DNA of 41,659 nucleotides. Source: Lysobacteraceae bacterium. Its GTDB lineage: Bacteria > Pseudomonadota > Gammaproteobacteria > Xanthomonadales > Xanthomonadaceae. This document shows positions 24,881 to 31,532 of the stretch, piece by piece (the stretch's first letter is position 1; every line of letters starts with the position of its first letter). Location of the stretch: positions 1 to 41,659 of the forward strand of contig JANINR010000056.1 of NCBI GenBank assembly GCA_024508915.1. The letters run 5' to 3'. The notes below the pieces were generated by a model. That model saw only the letters and a list, made by a program, of their open reading frames with translations. It searched no databases and had not been told where the DNA came from. The translations under genes were made by a program, and so were the position numbers.

Positions 24881-25435
24881 ATGCGCATCGTCCTCACCGA
24901 ATTCGCCCGCAGCCGCCTGTTTCGCGACGGGCGCCGCAACACCATCCAGGACATCACGCCGGAGGCGTTCGAGCGCCATCTCAACACCGTCGAGCCGGTG
25001 AAGGTGCTCGACGGCTACGCGCCGTTCTGCAAGCTGCACGTGCATCGCAACTGGACGTCGACCCGCTGCCTGGCGGTGCCGATCACCGCCGGGAACCGCC
25101 ACCTGCTGCGCTCCGACTACGAGGCGCGGACGCCCGACGAGCTGCCCGTGCTGGTGCGCTGGTTCGAGGGGCTGGAACCGCCGGTTGCCGATTACCTGGT
25201 CGTGATCCTCTACGACCGCGCCCAGCTCGCGAAGGAAGGCACGGCGATCGACGGCGACTGGGGCGTGGTCGGATGCATGTACACGGCCGAGCCGGTGGAA
25301 ACGCCGATGGCGCCGATCACGATGCTGCGCAATGCGCTGGGCGTGGAGGAGGGCGGCTCGGGCGTGCCGATCGACCGCGAGGCGTACCGGCGCGCGGTCG
25401 AGTTCTGGCGCACGCACGCCAACTGGCGCGGCTGA
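24881..25435 (+). CDS. DUF3228 family protein
   Basis: 184 residues. Opening RIVLTEFARSRLFRDGRRNTIQDITPEAFERHLN and the internal FCKLHVHRNWTSTRCLAVPI and DLVVILYDR-like YLVVILYDRAQLAKEG segments are characteristic of DUF3228, as is the late APITMLRNALGVEEGGSGVPIDREAYRRAVEFW. Soluble; function unknown. It stands 33 bases downstream of the SpoIIAA-like gene and may be read through from it or use its own -10-like element. Convergent with the DUF1579 gene. The 35-base gap to that gene contains a GC-rich inverted repeat that could slow both transcripts. Confidence 0.85.
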   Translation: MRIVLTEFARSRLFRDGRRNTIQDITPEAFERHLNTVEPVKVLDGYAPFCKLHVHRNWTSTRCLAVPITAGNRHLLRSDYEARTPDELPVLVRWFEGLEPPVADYLVVILYDRAQLAKEGTAIDGDWGVVGCMYTAEPVETPMAPITMLRNALGVEEGGSGVPIDREAYRRAVEFWRTHANWRG

Positions 25436-25470
25436 TCGGCCGCGCCGCAAGCCGGTGCGGCCGGGGCCGT

Positions 25471-26073
25471 TCAGCGCCTGGTGTAGGTCATCTCCATCAT
25501 CTTGAATTCCTTGCCGTCGGGGGCCGGGCCGTACATTTCGAACACTTCGGTCGTCGGATTGCTCCAGCGCGTCGTGAAGCGCGCCGCGACCGGGCGCTTC
25601 GAAACCGGGTCGTTCCAGCTGCCGTGGAAGGTGCAGGCGCCCGCGTCGTCGCATTCGCCCTCGCTCAGCATCACGCCGGTGGACATGCTGTCGTTCCAGG
25701 TGCTCCACCACTTGCCGCTGACGTTGTCGTAGCCGGTCATGCCGTGGCCGTCGAAGGGCTGGCCGTGCATCTTCGAGGATACCTGCTCGACGAGCACGCG
25801 GCCGCCGAGCGCCATCGCGCGGGTGGCGGTGCCGGTTTCGTCGCTGGGCGGTGCGCCGGGCGCGTCCCAGCTGCGCACCACGAGGTCGTAGTCGCCGGCA
25901 GTCGAGGCGAGCTGCGCGTGCTGCTTGCCCGGGGTGCCGGCCGCGACATAGGCCTGCATCATCGCGGCCTGGTCGGCCGACTGGTCCGGCGGGGCCTGCT
26001 GCGCGAACGCGGGCAGGGACAGGCTCGAGGCGGCGAGTGCGGCGGCGAGCGTGGAGACGACGATCCGGAGCAT
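25471..26073 (-). CDS. Secreted DUF1579-family protein
   Basis: 200 residues. A signal peptide (about 1-24, ending FAQQ) is followed by the DUF1579 core: HAQLASTAGDYDLVVRSW, GTATRAMALGGRVLVEQVSSKMHGQPFDGHGMTGYDNVSGKWWSTWNDSMSTGVM and the closing EFKMMEMTYTRR. DUF1579 proteins are periplasmic or secreted beta-barrel-like proteins of unknown role. The ATG at 26073 is supported by the signal peptide and a GGAGGAA-like site upstream. Same strand as the DUF6522-like/azurin pair, with a 47-base gap, so it may be the last gene of that transcript. Confidence 0.85.
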   Translation of the reverse strand: MLRIVVSTLAAALAASSLSLPAFAQQAPPDQSADQAAMMQAYVAAGTPGKQHAQLASTAGDYDLVVRSWDAPGAPPSDETGTATRAMALGGRVLVEQVSSKMHGQPFDGHGMTGYDNVSGKWWSTWNDSMSTGVMLSEGECDDAGACTFHGSWNDPVSKRPVAARFTTRWSNPTTEVFEMYGPAPDGKEFKMMEMTYTRR

Positions 26074-26120
26074 GGCGTGTTCCTCCCTGGCGGCGCCCGC
26101 AGGGGCGCGGTGCGAGGACT

Positions 26121-26420
26121 CTAGGCCTGCGGCCCGGGAAGCGCCAGCGCCGGCGGCGACGGTCCGACGACCGGCGTCCCGTCCCCGTCCACGACGAGGC
26201 GCAGGCGCTTGCCGGCGTAGTAGAAGGTCGCGCGGTACCGGCCTTCGTCCTCTCCGGTGCCGCGCTCGCACAGCACGGTGACCTTGCGCTGCTCCATCAG
26301 CCTGCGGAAGGCCTCGACCTCGAGGCCGAGGCCGCGCGCCACCAGCGCGCCGTCGATCTCGACGGCGCGCGCGGGGTCCAGCGCCAGCGGAATCGACTTC
26401 GGCAAGGCCCGGTGCGTCAT
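26121..26420 (-). CDS. DUF6522-like small protein
   Basis: 99 residues. The pattern PLALDPARAVEIDGALVARGLGLEVEAFRRLMEQRKVTVLCERGTGEDEGRYRATFYYAGKRLRLVVDGDG fits my recollection of DUF6522, a short family often near copper and denitrification-type genes; this is a moderate-confidence match. The start overlaps the azurin stop by 4 bases (ATGA), so it is translationally coupled to azurin and may act with it. No signal peptide, so cytosolic. The role is unknown. Confidence 0.65.
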   Translation of the reverse strand: MTHRALPKSIPLALDPARAVEIDGALVARGLGLEVEAFRRLMEQRKVTVLCERGTGEDEGRYRATFYYAGKRLRLVVDGDGTPVVGPSPPALALPGPQA

Positions 26421-27019
26421 CCGACGGTGATCGTGCCCTTCATGATCGCCGCGTGCCCCGGGAACGAGCAGAAGAACTCGTACGGGCCGCCGGCCTTCAG
26501 CTTGCTCACCGGGAAGCTCACGGTGTCGGACTGGCCGCCGCCGACGAGTTTCGTGTGCGCGACGACGCGCGGATCGCCCGGCTTGACGTAGTCGTTGGCC
26601 GCGCCGGCCGCGATGCCGTCGGTCTCGATGCCCTGCATGTCCGACGCCGCGGCGATGACGAGGTTGTGGCCCATCACCGTGACCGGCTGCTTGCCGGTGT
26701 GCTTGAGCGTGATCTTGAACTCGGTGCACGAAGCGGGGATCGCGATCGAGCCGACGTTGAACTGCATCGCGTCGTTGCCTTCGACTTCGGTGGCGCAGTT
26801 GGCGACGACGGCGGCGGGCTTGTCGCTGCCGGCGGGCGCGGTGGCAGCCGGCGCGGGCGTCGCCGCGGGCGCTTCGGCGGCCGGGGTCGCCGCAGGGGTG
26901 GCCTCGGCGGTCGGCGCGGGCGTGGCGCCCACGGCAGTGTCGGCGGCGCTGCGGTCGCCGCCGCACGCGGCAAGCGCGAACGCACAGGCGACAGCGAGGA
27001 GGGTGGGCGCGGTTGTCAT
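26417..27019 (-). CDS. Azurin (lipoprotein form)
   Basis: 200 residues. A lipoprotein signal with lipobox LAAC (C19) is followed by an alanine/proline/threonine-rich linker to about residue 65 and the azurin domain. Copper ligands are all present: G117-H118 (MGHNL), C184 and H189 (FFCSFPGH) and M193 (AIMKG); C75 and C98 correspond to the azurin disulfide. Azurin is a blue copper electron carrier, here probably tethered to a membrane by lipidation and a flexible arm. It is coupled to the DUF6522-like gene. An FNR-like box lies 93 bases upstream; azurin is ANR-regulated in Pseudomonas. Confidence 0.93.
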   Translation of the reverse strand: MTTAPTLLAVACAFALAACGGDRSAADTAVGATPAPTAEATPAATPAAEAPAATPAPAATAPAGSDKPAAVVANCATEVEGNDAMQFNVGSIAIPASCTEFKITLKHTGKQPVTVMGHNLVIAAASDMQGIETDGIAAGAANDYVKPGDPRVVAHTKLVGGGQSDTVSFPVSKLKAGGPYEFFCSFPGHAAIMKGTITVG

Positions 27020-27111
27020 GACGGACTCCTGGGAGTGGGGGAAAGCCGCCGGCCATTATTCGCCAATCCGGGCGGGGTGGCGGTGAAAGCCCGCGGCCTC
27101 CGCGCCGCCGC

Positions 27112-27125
27112 TTGACGCAGGTCAA
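27112..27125. promoter_or_regulatory. FNR/ANR-like box TTGAC-GCAG-GTCAA
   Basis: A perfect palindrome, TTGAC-N4-GTCAA, in the 175-base divergent gap between azurin (27019, minus) and the CCGHCG protein (27195, plus). Its centre is about 76 bases before the plus-strand ATG and about 99 before the azurin ATG. It fits FNR/DNR/NnrR-type sites better than the CRP/Clp site TGTGA-N6-TCACA. No other motif in the gap is clear apart from a possible minus-strand -10 AATAAT near 27055. Confidence 0.6.
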
Positions 27126-27194
27126 GCGCGCGCGCGTTTCCGCCTCGCATCATGGCGCGCCGGCGTGCGCCGGCCACCCCACGAGGACACCGCC

Positions 27195-27434
27195 ATGCAG
27201 TTCGAACTCTCCACCCGCAACCCCGATGCCGCGGTGCTCGCCGCTGCGATGAAGGCGCTCGACCCCGGTGCGCGCATCGCGCTCGACGCCGCGCGCGGGC
27301 GGCTCGAGGTGCTGACCTCCGCGACCACGGTGGAGGTGCTGAACGCGCTCGAATCGATCGGCTGGGTGGCGCGTCCGCTGCTGCAGGAAGTGCACATCAG
27401 CGGCGGCAGTACCTGCTGCGGCCACTGCGGCTAG
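27195..27434 (+). CDS. Small metal-domain-like protein with CCGHCG C-terminus
   Basis: 79 residues. The first ~65 residues have the alternating pattern of a ferredoxin-like heavy-metal-associated (HMA) domain (MQFELSTRNPDAAVLAAAMKAL ... LEVLTSATTVEVLNALESIGW) but lack the usual CxxC. Instead the protein ends STCCGHCG, with three cysteines and a histidine packed at the C-terminus. This suggests a metallochaperone or a redox-metal sensor (inference). GAGGA precedes the ATG. The FNR-like palindrome lies about 70 bases upstream. Located between two azurin genes, it may help with copper, but no direct evidence exists. Confidence 0.72.
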   Translation: MQFELSTRNPDAAVLAAAMKALDPGARIALDAARGRLEVLTSATTVEVLNALESIGWVARPLLQEVHISGGSTCCGHCG

Positions 27435-27436
27435 CG

Positions 27437-28141
27437 TCAGTATTCGTCCGAGCCCTGCACCCAGAGGAAGGACTGGATGTCGATCATGTCGCGCGGCCCG
27501 AAGTCGGCGAGGTCGCGTTCGACGAGCGCGCAGAACGCCAGCAGCGCCGCATACGTGTCCCAGGACGGGCGAGGGCGATACGGCAGCTCGTATCCATAGG
27601 CGCGGGCGGCCGCGCGGATCGTGTTCGGCTTCAGGAACATGTGGCGACCGGGTTGCGCGATGAACCCGAACACCGTCGCCAGCGGCCAGGTCAGGACGCG
27701 CGTCTGCCTGCGGGGCAGGCAATCGATGGCGGCGATCCAGGCCTCGAACCGGGCGGCCATGGCACCGCGTCCATGGAGGAATTCGTACAGCCCGGTCGCG
27801 AACACGCGCGCTCCCTCCGACGTGCGCAGGGCGTCGCGCAGCGCCATCTTCTCGAAGGAGAACAGCATGGCGTGGCGCGAGCGCTGCTCGACGCGGACCG
27901 CGCGCGCGGCGGCCTCGGTAAATTCGCCCGCTTCGAGCAGGCGGCCGAATTCGCCGCGCGGCAGTGCGGCCCGCCAGCGCAGGTGCGTCTCCCATTTGTA
28001 GTCGCGCTCCCAGTCGAGGTAGGTGGGGTCGCGGAAGCCGCCCGGGAACTGGCGCAGGAACTTGCGGCGGCAGCGCAGCGCGCCCTTCAGCCCGGAGGGC
28101 GGGGCCGGCGGCGGTGACGTGGGTGTACGGCGGCGGGGCAT
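27437..28141 (-). CDS. Conserved hypothetical protein, about 234 residues
   Basis: Not recognised by name. From ATG 28141 it starts PRRRTPTSPPPAPPSG, then a soluble mixed helical domain with FPGGFRDPTYLDWERDYKWETHLRW near residue 30, HAMLFSFEKMALRDAL, an internal RRQTRVLTWPLATVFGFIAQPGRHMFLKP segment and the ending DMIDIQSFLWVQGSDEY. Several tryptophan and histidine-containing motifs look conserved, suggesting a real enzyme or binding protein. No signal peptide or membrane segment. Its stop is 2 bases from the CCGHCG gene's stop (convergent), and the 120-base gap upstream to 28262 shows nothing I can interpret. Confidence 0.65.
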   Translation of the reverse strand: MPRRRTPTSPPPAPPSGLKGALRCRRKFLRQFPGGFRDPTYLDWERDYKWETHLRWRAALPRGEFGRLLEAGEFTEAAARAVRVEQRSRHAMLFSFEKMALRDALRTSEGARVFATGLYEFLHGRGAMAARFEAWIAAIDCLPRRQTRVLTWPLATVFGFIAQPGRHMFLKPNTIRAAARAYGYELPYRPRPSWDTYAALLAFCALVERDLADFGPRDMIDIQSFLWVQGSDEY

Positions 28142-28261
28142 GCCGGGCTTGTAGCAGCGCGGGACGGACGACGGCGTCGAGGCGCCGTGCGCCGCGCCTG
28201 CATGCGGCGCACACATCGCGCCGGGCAGACTTCGCGGACCTGCACGCCGCGCCCGCCCGCC

Positions 28262-28570
28262 ATGGTCCTGATCCAGCTGTTCCTGCCCCTGCGCGACAAT
28301 GCGGGCGTGCCGTTCCCGCCGACGATGTTCGCGGCGGTGCGCGCCGGCCTGGCCGACGCCTTCGGCGGCGTGACCGCCTACCAGCGGGCGCCGGCCACCG
28401 GCTTGTGGGAGGACGGCAGCAACGGCATCCAGCGCGACGACCTGCTCCTGTTCGAGGTGATGGCGCCGACGCTCGACCGCACCTGGTGGAAGAGTTATTC
28501 GGCGGCCCTGGCCGATCGTTTCCGCCAGCAGGAGGTGCTGGTGCGCGCGCTGCCCTGCGAGTGGCTGTGA
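28262..28570 (+). CDS. Small conserved hypothetical protein (102 residues)
   Basis: Soluble, probably an alpha/beta dimeric-barrel-type fold: an opening strand LIQLFLPLRDN, a helix FPPTMFAAVRAGLADAFGG, a strand TAYQRAPATGLWE, then LLLFEVMAPTLDRTWWKSYSAALADRF and LVRALPCEWL. Family name not recalled; proteins of this kind are common in proteobacteria without function. Its stop overlaps the GTG start of the DUF72 gene (GTGA), so the two are co-translated. Confidence 0.65.
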   Translation: MVLIQLFLPLRDNAGVPFPPTMFAAVRAGLADAFGGVTAYQRAPATGLWEDGSNGIQRDDLLLFEVMAPTLDRTWWKSYSAALADRFRQQEVLVRALPCEWL

Positions 28571-29349
28571 GCCCGCGCGTGCCCGCAGCGACGCCGGCGC
28601 GGGCGCCGCTTCCGCGCGTGCGCGTCGGCTGCGCAGGCTGGTCGATCCCCTCGCGCCACGCGCCGCTGTTCGGCGACGGCGACAGCCACCTCGCGCGCTA
28701 TGCGACGCGTTTCGACGTGGCCGAGATCAATTCGACCTTCTACCGGCCGCACCAGGCGCGCACGTTCGAGCGCTGGGCGGCGAGCGTGCCGGCGCGATTC
28801 CGCTTCTGCGCGAAGCTGCCGAAGGCGATCACCCACGACGCGCGCCTGCAGGGCACCGGCGATGCGCTGACGGCCTTCTTCGATGCGCTGGCGGGCCTCG
28901 GCGCGAAGCTGGGCGGCGTCCTGGTGCAGTTGCCGCCGGGACTCGCGTTCGAGGCGAGGGTGGCGGACCGCTTCTTCGCGATGCTGCGGCGGCGCAGCGG
29001 GACGCGCGTCGCCTGCGAGCCGCGGCACGCGAGCTGGTTCACGCCCGCCGCAGACGCCGTGCTGCTGCGCCACGCGGTGGCGCGTGCCGCCGCCGACCCG
29101 GCGCGCGTGCCCGAAGCGACCGTGCCGGGCGGCGCCGGCCAGGTCGCGCGCTGGAGCTACTGGCGCTGGCACGGCGCGCCGCGCATCTACTACAGCCGCT
29201 ACGACGATGCGGCCCTGCGCGCGCTGGCGGAGGCGCTCGCAGGCGCGGGCAGTGCGCGCGCGCCGGCGTGGTGCATCCTCGACAACACCGCGCACGGCCA
29301 CGCGATGGACGACGCGGCCCGCCTGCAGGCGTTCCTCAACCGACGCTGA
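28567..29349 (+). CDS. DUF72 family protein
   Basis: 260 residues from a GTG at 28567 that overlaps the previous stop (GTGA). The DUF72 TIM-barrel-like core is clear: VRVGCAGWSIPSRHAPLFGDGDSHLARYATRFDVAEINSTFYRPHQ, FRFCAKLPKAITHD, VLVQLPPGLAF, VACEPRHASWF, and SYWRWHGAPRIYYSRYDD, ending WCILDNTAHGHAMDDAARLQAF. DUF72 is widespread with no settled function. It overlaps the end of the convergent azurin 2 gene by 14 bases. The start choice is supported by the coupling; a later in-frame start would lose part of the first strand. Confidence 0.88.
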   Translation: MSPRVPAATPARAPLPRVRVGCAGWSIPSRHAPLFGDGDSHLARYATRFDVAEINSTFYRPHQARTFERWAASVPARFRFCAKLPKAITHDARLQGTGDALTAFFDALAGLGAKLGGVLVQLPPGLAFEARVADRFFAMLRRRSGTRVACEPRHASWFTPAADAVLLRHAVARAAADPARVPEATVPGGAGQVARWSYWRWHGAPRIYYSRYDDAALRALAEALAGAGSARAPAWCILDNTAHGHAMDDAARLQAFLNRR

Positions 29350-29851
29350 TCGTGCCCTTCATCAGGACCGAGTGGCCGGGGAACGAGCAGAAGAACACGA
29401 ACGGCCCGCCGCTCTTCAGCCGTGCCACCGGAATGCCGACCGTGTCGGACTGGCCGCCGCCGACGAGCTTCGTGTGCGCGATGACGCGCGCATCGCCGGG
29501 CTTGAGGTAGTTGGCGGCGGCGCCGGCGTTCATGCCGTCGGTGGCGATGCCGGCCATGTCGGCGGCGCGCGCCACGACCAGGTCGTGGCCCATCGCGGTC
29601 ACCGGGAGCTTGCCGACGTGCTTCAGGGTAATCCGGAACGTGCCGCAGGACGCCGGGATCGCGATCGAGCCGACGTCGAACTGCATCATGTCGTTGGCTT
29701 CCACCTGCGTGGCGCAGTTCGCGACCTTGGCGGCCGGCTTGTCCCCGGACGGGGACGGTGGGGCTGAGCGCGCGGGGGCAGGCGCGGCGGCGGCAGCGGC
29801 GCAGAGGGCCAGCGCGCACGCGGCGGCAAGGAGATTCGGGACGGTGCTCAC
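29336..29851 (-). CDS. Azurin (soluble periplasmic form)
   Basis: 171 residues. A signal peptide (about 1-22) has no lipobox, so the mature protein should be free in the periplasm after a short proline-rich linker. Copper ligands are present as G88-H89 (MGHDL), C155 and H160 (FFCSFPGH) and M164 (VLMKG), with C46 and C69 as the disulfide pair. It is a paralog of the lipoprotein azurin at 26417: many segments, such as VGSIAIPASC and HTKLVGGGQSDTV, are identical, while the leader and linker differ. No FNR-like box is visible in its upstream gap (29852-29942). Confidence 0.93.
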   Translation of the reverse strand: MSTVPNLLAAACALALCAAAAAAPAPARSAPPSPSGDKPAAKVANCATQVEANDMMQFDVGSIAIPASCGTFRITLKHVGKLPVTAMGHDLVVARAADMAGIATDGMNAGAAANYLKPGDARVIAHTKLVGGGQSDTVGIPVARLKSGGPFVFFCSFPGHSVLMKGTISVG

Positions 29852-29942
29852 ATGGGTGCCTCCTCGGGCGGATTACGGCGTAGGTACCTGCGTCGCGCCG
29901 GGAAGTTGCGCTAGGCTGCGGATTCCAGTCGGGGGAGAGACG

Positions 29943-31514
29943 ATGCATTCAGCCTGGTCGCGACGCGAATTCCTCGGTGCGCTGGCGGCCGGGACCGCCA
30001 CCGCCCTGGCCCCGTCGGTGCTGCGGGCACGCACGCAGGCGTCCGGAGGCGCCGCGGGATGGGTGCTGCGCGACGTGCGCCTGGTCGACGGCACGGGCGC
30101 GCCGGCGCGTGCCGCCGACGTGCTGGTGCGCGGCGACCGGATCGAGCGCATCGGCGCGATCGCCGCCGGCGAGGCCCGCGGCCTGCGCGAGGTCGCGGGC
30201 GGCGGGCGCGTGCTCGCACCCGGCTTCATCGACCTGCACACGCACGGCGACCCGCTGCAGGACGCGTACACGCAATACCTGGCGATGGGCGTCACCACCA
30301 TCGTGCTCGGGCAGGACGGCGGCAGCCCCTCGCTGCCCAACGTGCGCCGCGCGCCGGACAGCCTGCCGGCGTGGATGGACGCGGTCGCGCACGCGACCCC
30401 GGACGTGAACGTCGCGACGCTGTCCGGCCACGGAACGCTGCGACGCCGCGCCGGCATCGACGACGGGACCCGCCGGCCGTCGGACGCGCAGCTCGAGCGC
30501 ATGCAGGCGATCCTCGAGCGCGACCTGCGCGCGGGCGCCTTCGGCATGTCGACCGGCCTGGAGTACGTGCCGGGCCGCTATGCGGAAACGCGCGAGCTCG
30601 CCAGCCTCGGGCCCGTGATCGCGCGCCACGGCGGCGTCGAGATGAGCCACATGCGCTCGGAGGACGCCGACGACGTGCGCGCCTCGATCCGCGAACTGAT
30701 GGCCGCCGCCGGCCCGGCGCGCGCGCACGTGTCGCACATCAAGATGGTGTACGGGAAGGGCGAGCAGGCGGCCGAGGACCTGCTCGCGTTCCTGCGCGGA
30801 CTGCGCGGCCACGGCAGTTCGCCGACCGCGGATTGCTATCCGTACGAGGCGAGCTACACCGGCGTGGGCATCGTGTTCCCCGAGTGGGCGCTGCCGCCCA
30901 CGGATTACGCGCAGGTCGTGGCCGCGCGGCGCGACGAGCTGCGCGCCTACCTGCAGCAGCGCGTGGAGAAGCGCAACGGCCCCGGCGCGCTGCTGTTCGG
31001 CACCGGCCCCCACGCCGGCAGGACGCTGGAGCAGGTCGCGGCGGAGCAGGGCAGGCCGTTCGCGGACGTGCTCGTCGACATCGGCCCCGGCGGCGGCGAA
31101 GCGGCGCATTTCGTGATGGACAAGGCGCTGCAGGACCGGCTGCTGCTGGATCCGATGGTCGCGCTGTGCACCGACGGCTCGCCGGGCGGCAGCCATCCGC
31201 GCTCGGCCGGCAGCTACGCGAAGTTCATCGAGGAATTCGCGGTGCGCACGTCCCGGCTGTCGCTCGAGGAGGCGGTGCGCAAGGCGACGTCGTTCCCGGC
31301 GTCGATCCTGGGGCTGGCCGACCGCGGCACGATCCGAGAGGGTGCGCGCGCCGACCTGCTGCTGTTCGATCCGGCGAAGGTGCATGCGCACGCCGACTAC
31401 GTGCACCCGTCGCGCCAGGCCGAGGGCTTCGACCTGGTGCTGGTGAACGGGCAGCCGGCCTTCGAAGCGGGCGAGCGCAGCGCGCGCGCCGGCCGGATGC
31501 TGCGCCGCGCCTGA
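29943..31514 (+). CDS. Tat-exported amidohydrolase (D-aminoacylase-like)
   Basis: 523 residues. A twin-arginine signal, SRREFLGALAAG with R7-R8, predicts folded export. The amidohydrolase core shows APGFIDLHTHGDPLQD (HxH metal site), SGHGTLR, MSHMRSED, HVSHIKMV and CTDGSPGGSHPRSAGSYAKFIEEF, the last with the catalytic aspartate. This is the N-acyl-D-amino-acid deacylase/D-aminoacylase branch, which hydrolyses N-acyl-D-amino acids. The end VLVNGQPAFEAGERSARAGRMLRRA is typical. GGGGGAGAG precedes the ATG. It converges on the S41 peptidase gene. Confidence 0.9.
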   Translation: MHSAWSRREFLGALAAGTATALAPSVLRARTQASGGAAGWVLRDVRLVDGTGAPARAADVLVRGDRIERIGAIAAGEARGLREVAGGGRVLAPGFIDLHTHGDPLQDAYTQYLAMGVTTIVLGQDGGSPSLPNVRRAPDSLPAWMDAVAHATPDVNVATLSGHGTLRRRAGIDDGTRRPSDAQLERMQAILERDLRAGAFGMSTGLEYVPGRYAETRELASLGPVIARHGGVEMSHMRSEDADDVRASIRELMAAAGPARAHVSHIKMVYGKGEQAAEDLLAFLRGLRGHGSSPTADCYPYEASYTGVGIVFPEWALPPTDYAQVVAARRDELRAYLQQRVEKRNGPGALLFGTGPHAGRTLEQVAAEQGRPFADVLVDIGPGGGEAAHFVMDKALQDRLLLDPMVALCTDGSPGGSHPRSAGSYAKFIEEFAVRTSRLSLEEAVRKATSFPASILGLADRGTIREGARADLLLFDPAKVHAHADYVHPSRQAEGFDLVLVNGQPAFEAGERSARAGRMLRRA

Positions 31515-31532
31515 CGTGCGCGCGGCCGCCGG

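Noticed and set aside
25436-25470. GC-rich inverted repeat between DUF3228 and DUF1579 as terminator
   Set aside because: About 7 bp stem without a T-run; too weak in such GC-rich sequence to annotate.
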